Assembly (NCBI GenBank): GCA_030834045.1
Contig: JAURFZ010000002.1
Location: 1 to 32,380 of the forward strand
Reading direction: 5' to 3'
Length of the DNA stretch: 32,380 nucleotides
DNA from: Burkholderiales bacterium
GTDB lineage: Bacteria > Pseudomonadota > Gammaproteobacteria > Burkholderiales > Burkholderiaceae_A
The position numbers and the translations under genes were made by a program. Numbering within the stretch: position 1 is the first letter of the stretch; every line of letters starts with the position of its first letter. The notes under the pieces are model-generated. The model was not told where the DNA came from. It worked only from the letters and a program-made list of their open reading frames with translations, and did no database searches. Shown piece after piece: positions 15,719 through 23,685 of the stretch.

Positions 15719-16501
15719 ATGGCAAATTCATTTAGCAACATCGGCAGCCCCTCACTTCGTCTTTTAACCCTGCTTGAGGCCATTGCCCAATCAGAAAAGC
15801 CCCAGACCCTGGCCCAATTGGTTGTTCGGCTCGATGAGCCAAAGGCCACCATGCACAGACTTTTGCTTGGTCTTGAAGAAATGCGGTTTGTTCAGCGTAT
15901 GCCTGGGGGGCGGCACTTTGCGCCTGGGCCCCGGTTAAATACTCTGGCCATCGACACGCTTCGACACAGTCATATAAGCGCGCAACGGCACTCCATACTG
16001 AAGCGGTTGGTTTCGGACTTCAATGAATCCTGCAACCTCACCATTCTTGATGGCATTGAAGTTGTCTACCTTGACCGTGCCGAGGCCAACTGGCCATTGC
16101 GTATGGACCTTAAGCCCGGCTCTCGAGTACCTGCCCACTGCAGCGCCAGTGGCAAGATGATTCTGGCGCTTATGAACCCAAGCATTCGCGACCCACTTAT
16201 TAAGGCTTTGCCCTACCAAGCCTACACGCCCCAGACCATCACCGACCCCAATGACTTTCAGACCGAACTTGATCGCATCGCGCGACGAGGCTACAGCATC
16301 GATCAGCAAGAGTACGCGGCGGGCCTGAACTGCCTTTCTGTACCCGTGCTTGATGACAACGGCCAGTGCATTGCTGCCGTTGCTGTGCATGCGCCTACGG
16401 CGCGCCTGAGTATGAATGAAGCTCTAAAGAAAATTGACCGGTTACGGTGGGCAGCTTCTGCTATTTCGGCAACCCTTCAGAACCAGGGAATTAACCAATG
16501 A
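15719..16501 (+). CDS. IclR-family transcriptional regulator
   Basis: A 260-residue regulator. The winged helix-turn-helix is at about 9-65 (SLRLLTLLEAIAQSEKPQTL, then EPKATMHRLLLGLE), followed by the IclR effector-binding domain with HCSASGKMILA, YSIDQQEYAAGLNCLSVPV and AVAVHAPTARLS. The frame is open back to an ATG at 15557. That longer form adds 54 low-complexity residues and leaves only 10 nt to the divergent sulP gene, with no room for promoters. The ATG at 15719 gives normal IclR length and is preferred, although no clear ribosome site is seen for either. The stop overlaps the pta start (ATGA). It probably controls the pta-soeABC-ligase operon and itself, and perhaps sulP, in response to a sulfonate intermediate; this is inferred from position. 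Confidence 0.85.
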   Translation: MANSFSNIGSPSLRLLTLLEAIAQSEKPQTLAQLVVRLDEPKATMHRLLLGLEEMRFVQRMPGGRHFAPGPRLNTLAIDTLRHSHISAQRHSILKRLVSDFNESCNLTILDGIEVVYLDRAEANWPLRMDLKPGSRVPAHCSASGKMILALMNPSIRDPLIKALPYQAYTPQTITDPNDFQTELDRIARRGYSIDQQEYAAGLNCLSVPVLDDNGQCIAAVAVHAPTARLSMNEALKKIDRLRWAASAISATLQNQGINQ

Positions 16502-17448
16502 TTCAGGCAAGCCTGGCGCCCATTCACTACCCTTTTCTTGACGCGCTTATTCACAAGAGTAAGGCACTGCACTCACTTAATATTGGTGTGGTCTACCCAC
16601 TTTCGGTTGATGCATTGAAGGCCGCCATTGACTGCCACAGCCACGGTCTTGCCCATGTTGTTATTTATGGACCTGAAACAGGTATGCATTCACTGGCGCA
16701 ATCGTCTGGGCTTAGCCTTCTTGGAATTGAAATCCAAAACGTGGAGGGGTCCGCAATTGAAGCGGCGCAAAAGGCTGTTGCCGACTGTGCAGGGTTGCAT
16801 CCGCGAATCAACGCGCTCATGAAAGGAAGCCTTCACACCGACGAACTGCTCTCGGCCTGCCTGAAATCGTCTGCAGGGTTAAGAACCTCACGCCGGATCA
16901 GTCATATTTTTAAGTTTGATGTACCAGGGTTTGAGAAGCCCCTTTTTGTGGCGGATGCGGTCGTGAACATTGACCCCGGTCTAAACGAAAAGGTTGACAT
17001 TCTTACCAGTGCCATTGAAGCCATGCAGCAGATCGGCGTGAAACGCCCCAAGGTCGCAATCATCTCGGCCACCGAATCGGTCAACGAAAAAATTAAGGCA
17101 ACCGTTGATGCCAAAGCCTTGTGTGACATGGCAGCCGAGGGTGCATTTGGCAATGCGGTGGTGGAGGGCCCCATGGGCCTTGACCTTGCGCTCTCGCGCC
17201 GCTCGGCAGACATTAAGGGGTATGAAAGCCAAGTTAGTGGCGATGTCGATCTTCTTTTGGCACCCGACCTCAACGCCGGCAATATTCTTTTCAAAAGCCT
17301 GGTCTATGCCGCACGCGCGGAGGCCGCAGGTGTCATTCTTGGGGCGAAGGTTCCCATTGTCTTAACCAGTCGCTCCGACTCTGCCTACAGTCGACTGGCC
17401 TCCTGCGCCATGGCGGCCGCCTTGGTTCAGACGGCCGATATTTTTTAA
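16498..17448 (+). CDS. pta: Phosphate acetyltransferase (Pta/Ptb family)
   Basis: A 316-residue short phosphotransacetylase, full length for the Pta/Ptb family and without the N-terminal regulatory domain of long Pta. Typical stretches are KGSLHTDELL, ISHIFKFDVPGFEKPLFVAD (family usually has RISHVF), NIDPGLNEKVDI, VEGPMGLDLALS and the C-terminal DLLLAPDLNAGNILFKSLVY. It would convert acetyl phosphate, the product of Xsc, with CoA to acetyl-CoA. Pta genes of this type commonly travel with xsc in taurine, isethionate and sulfoacetate clusters. Here xsc is 15 kb away on the other strand, and pta is instead coupled to iclR (4-nt overlap) and soeA. Phosphate butyryltransferase is the main alternative; the context favours acetyl. 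Confidence 0.88.
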   Translation: MIQASLAPIHYPFLDALIHKSKALHSLNIGVVYPLSVDALKAAIDCHSHGLAHVVIYGPETGMHSLAQSSGLSLLGIEIQNVEGSAIEAAQKAVADCAGLHPRINALMKGSLHTDELLSACLKSSAGLRTSRRISHIFKFDVPGFEKPLFVADAVVNIDPGLNEKVDILTSAIEAMQQIGVKRPKVAIISATESVNEKIKATVDAKALCDMAAEGAFGNAVVEGPMGLDLALSRRSADIKGYESQVSGDVDLLLAPDLNAGNILFKSLVYAARAEAAGVILGAKVPIVLTSRSDSAYSRLASCAMAAALVQTADIF

Positions 17449-17472
17449 TTACTGCTACAAGGTGTTCACGCT

Positions 17473-20358
17473 ATGAGCAAGGTATCGTTTAATCCCATTG
17501 CCACCACCCAGGCCCTGCAAGAGGGCACTGAAATTAAGAGCACCACCTGCTACATGTGCGCCTGTCGTTGTGGCATCAATGTGCATGTCAAAGACGGGGA
17601 GGTGAAGTTTATTGAGGGCAACCCCAACCATCCCCTCAACAAGGGTGTCATCTGCGCCAAGGGCGGCTCGGGCGTGATGAAGCAGTACTCACCGGCGCGT
17701 CTAACCAAGCCCTTGTTGCGTCGACCGGGCACCGATCGTGGTGATGGTCAGTTCGATCCCATCTCTTGGGAGCAGGCGTTCGACATGCTCAGCGATCGAC
17801 TTGGAACAATCCGTCAGACCGATCCGAAAAAATTTGCGCTTTTCACCGGACGCGACCAGATGCAGGCCCTTACCGGTCTCTTTGCTCGCCAATTTGGCAC
17901 ACCGAACTATGCTGCTCACGGCGGCTTTTGTTCAGTGAACATGGCCGCAGGCATGATCTATTCCATTGGTGGTTCGTTCTGGGAGTTTGGCGGCCCCGAC
18001 CTTGAGAATGCCAAGCTCTTCATCATGATGGGCACGGCCGAAGACCATCACAGCAACCCGCTCAAAATGGCGATCTCGAAGTTCAAGCGCGAGGGTGGCA
18101 AGTTTATTTCGGTGAACCCGGTGCGTACAGGCTACAGCGCCATCGCCGATGAATGGATCCCCATTCGACCTGGAACCGATGGCGCGCTGCTGCTTGCAAT
18201 TAGCCATGTACTTGTTAATGCAGAGACCTTCGACACGGATTTCGTTGCACAGTTCACCAATGGTCCTCAACTGGTTATTGATGCGCCGGGATCTGAAGAG
18301 CATGGCCAGTTTCTTCGTGCCGATGTCGCCGACAAGCCCCCCATCTACGATCAACTCGACCAGATGGTCTGGGACCAAGACGCGAACAAGGCGGTCTGCA
18401 TGCGCGAGCGGCCTGCCCGGCCTGCACTGACTGGACGCTTTACCGTCAATGGTATTAACGTGCGGCCCGCCTTTGAGCTTCTGAAAGAGAGCCTTGCAGA
18501 CTGCACGCCCGAATGGGCGCAGGCCATTACCGGTGTCTCTGCGGCACGCATTGAAAAGCTTGCTAGAGAAATGGCCGAGGTGGCCATGAACCAGTCCTTC
18601 GAACTTCCTATTGCCTGGACCGACTCCTTTGGTAAGCAGTACGACAAGGTGATTGGGCGGCCTGTTGCCTTTCATGCCATGCGTGGACTTGCGGCTCACA
18701 GCAATGGCTTTCAAACGGTACGAGCCTTAGCAAACTTAATGAGTCTTCTAGGCACCATTGATCGGCCGGGCGGCTTTTTGCACAAGGCGCCGTTTCCTCG
18801 TGCCATACCCCCTTCGGTTCGACCACCGAATGGCGAGAGCCAAATTAAGCCAGGCGAGCCCCTTGCCACCACGCCGCTGGGCTTTCCCACCTGCCCCGAA
18901 GACCTTTGTGTGACTGAATCGGGCGAGCCCATTCGAATCGACAAGGGGTTTTCTTGGGAGCATCCTTTGTCTGCCCACGGTCTGATGCACAACGTCATTA
19001 CCAATGCATGGAAGGCCGACCCCTACCCCATCGACACGCTCATGATCTTTATGGCGAACATGGCCTGGAACTCCACCATGAACACCGATCAGGTGCGCGA
19101 CATGCTTAACGACAAGTCGCCCAATGGAAATTACAAGATTCCTTTCCTCGTGGTCTGTGATGCCTTTCATAGCGAGATGACTGGCTTTGCCGACCTGGTG
19201 CTTCCCGACACAACCTACCTTGAACGCTACGATGCCATGAGTCTTCTTGATCGACCGATCTCGGAGTTCGACGGGCCATGCGACTCGGTGCGTGTTCCTG
19301 TGGTCGAGCCTCTTGGCGACTGCAAGCCCTTTCAGGAGGTGCTTGTAGAACTGGCCTCGCGGCTTAAATTTCCCGCCTTCACCAGGCAGGACGGCAGCCC
19401 TAAATTCTCGGGCTACGAAGACTTCATTGTGAACTTCGAGACAGCCCCGGGCAGTGGCATTGGCTTTCTTGCGGGCTGGCGAGGCAAAGATGGCAAGGCC
19501 TCGTTAAAGGGCGAACCCAACCCTAAACAGTGGGAAGCCTACAAGGCAAACAACTGCGTCTTTCATTACGAGATGCCCGAAGGCCATCGGTTTATGCGCA
19601 ACTGGAATGCGGGCTACCTTGGCTTTGCCAAAGACAATGGGCTGCGCAAGCTTGATGCCCCAGTCATGATTCATCTTTACTCGGAGCTTTTGTTGGGCTT
19701 TCGGCAGGCCGCCCAGGGTTTACGAAAAGGGCGTCAGCCACCCCAGCACCTGCGTGCGCGTATTGAACGCCACTTCAGCCCCTTGCCTTTTTGGAGCGAG
19801 CCCCTTGAGCATGCTCTTGTCTCGTCGAAAGACTATCCGCTCTCGGCAGTTACCCAAAGGCCCATGGCCATGTACCACTCTTGGGATTCTCAGAACGCCT
19901 GGCTTCGACAGATTCATTCCCACAACTTTCTCTTCGTAAATGCGGGCACTGCGGCGGCTGCCGGTATTGCAGACGACCAGTGGATCTGGGTCGAAAGCCC
20001 ATGGGGTAAAGTTCGCGCCCAGGCAAGGCTGTCTGAGGCCGTGGAGCCGGGAACGGTCTGGACCTGGAATGCCATTGGGAAATCAAAGGGTGCCTGGGGT
20101 CTTGGCGAGAAGGCCAATGAATCGCAGAAGGGCTTTCTTCTCAACCACCTCATCTCCGAAGAGCTTCCTCTTGGGCCAGAGCCTGGCGCCGCAACCATTA
20201 GCAACTCAGACCCGGTTACTGGGCAGGCAGGCTGGTACGACGTTCGCGTGCGTATCTATCCGGCCGACAAGCACGAACCCAAGCAATCTTTTCCTCAGTT
20301 CAAATCCATTTCCGCACCCCCTGGCATGCTAGGCCGTCGTAAGGAGCACAAGGTATGA
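17473..20358 (+). CDS. soeA: Sulfite dehydrogenase (quinone) molybdopterin subunit SoeA
   Basis: A 961-residue molybdopterin-guanine-dinucleotide enzyme of the DMSO reductase/polysulfide reductase family. The N-terminal [4Fe-4S] motif is C26-x2-C29-x3-C33-x27-C61. C153 in HGGFCSVNMAAG is the likely Mo ligand, as in PsrA/PhsA relatives. The C-terminal MGD-binding (molydop) domain includes HSHNFLFVNAGTAAAAGI. There is no Tat signal, so it stays in the cytoplasm; this distinguishes SoeA from the periplasmic thiosulfate and polysulfide reductases. AAGGTG lies about 8 nt upstream of the ATG. With soeB and soeC it would oxidise cytoplasmic sulfite to sulfate and reduce quinone, detoxifying sulfite from Xsc. 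Other substrates of this family cannot be excluded by sequence, but the pta/xsc context makes sulfite the best call. Confidence 0.87.
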   Translation: MSKVSFNPIATTQALQEGTEIKSTTCYMCACRCGINVHVKDGEVKFIEGNPNHPLNKGVICAKGGSGVMKQYSPARLTKPLLRRPGTDRGDGQFDPISWEQAFDMLSDRLGTIRQTDPKKFALFTGRDQMQALTGLFARQFGTPNYAAHGGFCSVNMAAGMIYSIGGSFWEFGGPDLENAKLFIMMGTAEDHHSNPLKMAISKFKREGGKFISVNPVRTGYSAIADEWIPIRPGTDGALLLAISHVLVNAETFDTDFVAQFTNGPQLVIDAPGSEEHGQFLRADVADKPPIYDQLDQMVWDQDANKAVCMRERPARPALTGRFTVNGINVRPAFELLKESLADCTPEWAQAITGVSAARIEKLAREMAEVAMNQSFELPIAWTDSFGKQYDKVIGRPVAFHAMRGLAAHSNGFQTVRALANLMSLLGTIDRPGGFLHKAPFPRAIPPSVRPPNGESQIKPGEPLATTPLGFPTCPEDLCVTESGEPIRIDKGFSWEHPLSAHGLMHNVITNAWKADPYPIDTLMIFMANMAWNSTMNTDQVRDMLNDKSPNGNYKIPFLVVCDAFHSEMTGFADLVLPDTTYLERYDAMSLLDRPISEFDGPCDSVRVPVVEPLGDCKPFQEVLVELASRLKFPAFTRQDGSPKFSGYEDFIVNFETAPGSGIGFLAGWRGKDGKASLKGEPNPKQWEAYKANNCVFHYEMPEGHRFMRNWNAGYLGFAKDNGLRKLDAPVMIHLYSELLLGFRQAAQGLRKGRQPPQHLRARIERHFSPLPFWSEPLEHALVSSKDYPLSAVTQRPMAMYHSWDSQNAWLRQIHSHNFLFVNAGTAAAAGIADDQWIWVESPWGKVRAQARLSEAVEPGTVWTWNAIGKSKGAWGLGEKANESQKGFLLNHLISEELPLGPEPGAATISNSDPVTGQAGWYDVRVRIYPADKHEPKQSFPQFKSISAPPGMLGRRKEHKV

Positions 20359-21014
20359 CTCAACTTGCACTTGTTATTGACCTCAATGTCTGCGTGGGCT
20401 GTCAGGCCTGCGTCACCAACTGCAAGCAGTGGAACAACAGCTATTCGGCGGGTCCATTGTCAGACCAGAACCCCTACGACGAAGACCCATCGGGGACCTT
20501 CTTTAACCGTGTTCAGACCTACGAGTCGGGCAGTTTTCCCGATGCAATGACCGTGCACTTTCCCAAAAGCTGCCTGCACTGCGAGGACCCTCCCTGCGTG
20601 CCAGTCTGCCCCACAGGGGCGTCCTACAAACGAGAAGAAGACGGCATTGTTCTTGTTGATTACGACAAGTGCATTGGCTGCAGTTATTGCGCATGGGCCT
20701 GCCCTTATGGTGCGCGTGAGCTTGATGAAGAACGTAAGGTGATGACCAAGTGCACGCTCTGCGTCGACCGCATCTACAACGAAAACCTTCCTGAGGACCA
20801 GCGCAAACCTGTCTGCGTCATGGCCTGCCCAACCAGTGCGCGTCTGTTTGGCGATGTCCACGATCCTGACTCCGAGGTGTCCATAGCCATTGCCGAGCGT
20901 GCGGGCTATGCACTGATGCCCGAATGGCAGACGCAGCCTGCTAACCAATACCTACCCCACCAGAGCTGGCTTGCCTCGATGACAGCAACGGCCAACGAGA
21001 AAGAGGAGGTCTAG
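20355..21014 (+). CDS. soeB: Sulfite dehydrogenase iron-sulfur subunit SoeB
   Basis: A 219-residue DmsB/PhsB-type electron-transfer protein with four ferredoxin-like cysteine groups: CVGCQACVTNC (13-23), CLHCEDPPCVPVC, CIGCSYCAWAC, and the split CTLC / CVMAC set. These support four [4Fe-4S] clusters wiring the molybdenum subunit to the membrane subunit. There is no signal peptide. The start overlaps the soeA stop by 4 nt (ATGA), and soeC follows after 3 nt. Confidence 0.9.
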   Translation: MTQLALVIDLNVCVGCQACVTNCKQWNNSYSAGPLSDQNPYDEDPSGTFFNRVQTYESGSFPDAMTVHFPKSCLHCEDPPCVPVCPTGASYKREEDGIVLVDYDKCIGCSYCAWACPYGARELDEERKVMTKCTLCVDRIYNENLPEDQRKPVCVMACPTSARLFGDVHDPDSEVSIAIAERAGYALMPEWQTQPANQYLPHQSWLASMTATANEKEEV

Positions 21015-21017
21015 GCG

Positions 21018-21962
21018 ATGCGTCCTCCGTGGTCTATGGTTATTTTTACTGTGCTTGCAGGCCTGGGACAAGGCCTGCTTGTCATGCTTATTCTTGAGCA
21101 GTGGGGAAGCTTTTCCAGCCAGGCACCCGCCACCGATAGCCTGGCATTTCTCGGGCCGTCCATGTTTGCCTTCGGTCTTTTATTTGCAGGTCTTATAAGC
21201 GCTTTCTTTCACCTAGGCCGCCCCTCGCGCGCCTGGCGCTCGGCCTCCCAATGGCGAACCTCTTGGCTCTCGAGGGAAATTATTGTGATGCCAGTGGTGC
21301 TTGGCTTTACCTTTGTTCATGGACTCCAAGGGGTTCTGGGGCTGCCCGAGATCTTTGGCCCCCTTTGGGAGGTGGTGGCACCTCTCGCCCTTGTCGCCTG
21401 CCTTGCCATGTGGATCTGTACGGCCATGATTTACGGCTGCCTTAAGTTTCTGCAGGAATGGTCAACCCCATGGACACCCGCGGCCTTCATTCTTTTTGGA
21501 CTAACGGGGGGAGCCCTTTTCTTTGGGCTAAGCCGCACCCTTCTTCCCGTTGATGGTCTCCTTGTTTCAAAGCCTCTTATTGGCCTGCTGCTTCTGATAA
21601 GCCTTACGGTCAAAGCATTTATTTTTAAACGCAATGCGGGCCTGCGACCGAAGTCGACCCTGCGCTCAGCCACTGGTATTCCCGGCAATGTTCGGCAGGT
21701 CAGCATGGGCATCATGGGTGGAAGTTTCAATACACGAGAGTTTTTTCATGGGGTCTCCTTAAGCCTCATGCGTCAGTTACGACCCACAGTTCTCATGCTT
21801 GCTTTTGTGCTTCCGATGGTCATGCTCTTTGTACTTCCCTTAACGCCCCTTACCGCAGGCTTTATTGCGCTCGTTCATCTACTGGGCATGGTTGCCGAGC
21901 GCTGGCTTTTCTTTGCACAGGCCAATCATCCGCAGAACCTGTATTACCAAAGGATTTCTTAG
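21018..21962 (+). CDS. soeC: Sulfite dehydrogenase membrane anchor SoeC (DmsC/NrfD-like)
   Basis: A 314-residue integral membrane protein with about eight hydrophobic helices of the DmsC/NrfD type. The HLGRPSRAWR stretch (about 56-65) after helix II, and SWLSREI just after it, are typical of DmsC-like anchors. It gives electrons from SoeB to the quinone pool. An AGGAGGT sequence lies shortly before the ATG, in the end of soeB. The stop codon abuts the following ligase ATG with no gap. Confidence 0.87.
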   Translation: MRPPWSMVIFTVLAGLGQGLLVMLILEQWGSFSSQAPATDSLAFLGPSMFAFGLLFAGLISAFFHLGRPSRAWRSASQWRTSWLSREIIVMPVVLGFTFVHGLQGVLGLPEIFGPLWEVVAPLALVACLAMWICTAMIYGCLKFLQEWSTPWTPAAFILFGLTGGALFFGLSRTLLPVDGLLVSKPLIGLLLLISLTVKAFIFKRNAGLRPKSTLRSATGIPGNVRQVSMGIMGGSFNTREFFHGVSLSLMRQLRPTVLMLAFVLPMVMLFVLPLTPLTAGFIALVHLLGMVAERWLFFAQANHPQNLYYQRIS

Positions 21963-23549
21963 ATGGCAGAGGCCCGTTATTCCAGCAACGCCGCCAGTGC
22001 TTTAATGCCCTTCGTTCACCCTAGCCCGCTTCGCTTTTCAGGACCATCGCGGGTTGGTGAACTGGTGGCCCAGCAGGCTAAGGCGCACGGCACGCAGGTC
22101 TATGGCATTGATACCGAGACCCGGGTGGAACTTAGCTTTCAAGGCCTCGAGCAGTTTCAGCTTCAGCTAAAGAGTGTTCTTCAACAGGCGGGTCTAAGCC
22201 CGGGTATGCACATTGCCTTACTTATGCCCAATGGCATTGGAACCCTGGCAAGCCTGCTTGGCTGTATGGCAAACGATTACTCGGTGAATCCGGTGAACCT
22301 TCTGTGCACCGAAGACCAGATGCGCTACATCATCGAGCATTCCGAGGCGCATGCCTTCATTGTTTCGCAGGAATGGCAGGCGCGCGCGCGTGCCCTTTTG
22401 AAGGACAGGCCCGCCATGGCCCTTTTGGTGATGGACCCTCACCGGCTGGCAATGCCCATTATTGAAAAAGCGGGCAAGAGCCTGGTCCTGGGTCCGCATC
22501 CCAAGGAGCTTGCCCTGCTGATGTACACCAGTGGCACCACTGGCCGGCCCAAGGGTGTCATGCTGACTCACGGTAACTTATTAAGTAATGCGGCATCCAT
22601 TTCGGCTGAGCATCAGCTCACCCAAGCTGACCGGGTCTACGCGGTGCTGCCGCTTTATCACATCAACGCCTTTGGAGTCACCATGATGGCAACCCTGTGG
22701 CACGCGGGAAGCCTGGCCATGCCGCCAAAGTTTTCGGCCACGCAGTTCTGGGCTCAGGTTAAAGAGTTTGAATGCAGCTGGATGAACGTGGTGCCCACCA
22801 TCATTAGTTACCTTATTGACCAGGGGCCCACAGAGCAGAGCAGGCAGGTGCAGTTGAAGTTCTGTCGGTCAGCCTCTGCCCCCTTACCACCCGAACACCA
22901 CAAGGCCTTTGAGGAGATGTTTGGAATTGGTGTCATTGAGACCATGGGTCTTACCGAGACCGTGGCACCAAGCTTTTCAAACCCCCTTGACCCTGCGCAG
23001 CGAAAAATTGGCTCGGTGGGCCGGCCCTCTGGCTGCGAAGCCTTTATTGCAGACGAGCACGGAGGTGAGCTTCCCATTGGGCAGACCGGAGAGGTCATTA
23101 TTCGTGGCCCCAATGTCACGATGGGCTACTTCAAGAACAAGGAGGGGACGGCCGCTGCCTTCTTTCCGGATGGCTGGTTGCGCACCGGCGACTTGGGCCA
23201 GGTGGATGCCGATGGCTTCTTCTTCATCACCGGGCGTATTAAGGAGCTCATTATTAAAGGTGGCGAGAATATTGCCCCGCGGGAAATTGATGAGATCTTG
23301 CTGCAACACCCCAGTGTGCTTGATGCCGCGGCAGTGGGTATTCCGCACAAGCATTACGGACAAGACATTGCAGCCTGCGTGATTTTAAAAGAAGGCCAGA
23401 CCACTGAGGCCAATGAGCTCATTGACTGGGTAAAGACTCAGCTTGGTCCTTTTAAAACACCTTCACAGATTCGGCTTGTGGCCGACCTGCCGCGTGGGCC
23501 GTCGGGTAAGGTTCAACGGCTTAAACTCGTCGACAGTTTTCTTGGGTAA
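21963..23549 (+). CDS. AMP-forming acyl-CoA synthetase, candidate sulfoacetate/sulfocarboxylate-CoA ligase
   Basis: A 528-residue member of the ANL superfamily. Motifs in order are the P-loop-like MYTSGTTGRPKGVMLTH (about 187-203), the A5-type GLTETVAP, GWLRTGDLGQVDADGFFFIT, the hinge GRIKELIIKGGENI and the C-terminal catalytic Lys in GPSGKVQRLKL. It activates a carboxylic acid to its CoA thioester with ATP. It is immediately downstream of soeC with no intergenic space, hence co-transcribed. In Cupriavidus a ligase of this class (SauT) is assigned to sulfoacetate activation upstream of sulfoacetaldehyde and Xsc. However, the acylating aldehyde dehydrogenase partner (SauS) is not in the window. 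Other short or sulfonated acids, including 3-sulfopropanoate, are possible. Confidence 0.85.
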   Translation: MAEARYSSNAASALMPFVHPSPLRFSGPSRVGELVAQQAKAHGTQVYGIDTETRVELSFQGLEQFQLQLKSVLQQAGLSPGMHIALLMPNGIGTLASLLGCMANDYSVNPVNLLCTEDQMRYIIEHSEAHAFIVSQEWQARARALLKDRPAMALLVMDPHRLAMPIIEKAGKSLVLGPHPKELALLMYTSGTTGRPKGVMLTHGNLLSNAASISAEHQLTQADRVYAVLPLYHINAFGVTMMATLWHAGSLAMPPKFSATQFWAQVKEFECSWMNVVPTIISYLIDQGPTEQSRQVQLKFCRSASAPLPPEHHKAFEEMFGIGVIETMGLTETVAPSFSNPLDPAQRKIGSVGRPSGCEAFIADEHGGELPIGQTGEVIIRGPNVTMGYFKNKEGTAAAFFPDGWLRTGDLGQVDADGFFFITGRIKELIIKGGENIAPREIDEILLQHPSVLDAAAVGIPHKHYGQDIAACVILKEGQTTEANELIDWVKTQLGPFKTPSQIRLVADLPRGPSGKVQRLKLVDSFLG

Positions 23550-23645
23550 TTGGGTTGATTAATGGGCTTGGTCGTTTAAAAGCCCTGCTAGCAATGGATT
23601 GAAGAAGACCTCAGCCAAATGCACAGGCTGACCAGGCATTTAACG

Positions 23646-23678
23646 GGTAAGCATTCGGCCTAAACCCGGATGCTTACC
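23646..23678. terminator. Hairpin between convergent ligase and GMC genes
   Basis: A 13-bp stem (23646-23658 with 23666-23678, one G-T pair) with a 7-nt loop sits in the 136-nt gap where the plus-strand operon and the minus-strand GMC gene converge. It is placed to end transcripts from both sides. No strong T-run follows on either strand, so intrinsic termination may be partial. Nothing else is seen in this gap. Confidence 0.6.
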
Positions 23679-23685
23679 TCAAGAG

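Noticed and set aside
17932-18714. A 260-codon minus-strand open frame inside soeA
   Set aside because: It is antisense to a conserved molybdopterin enzyme region; no motifs or ribosome site.
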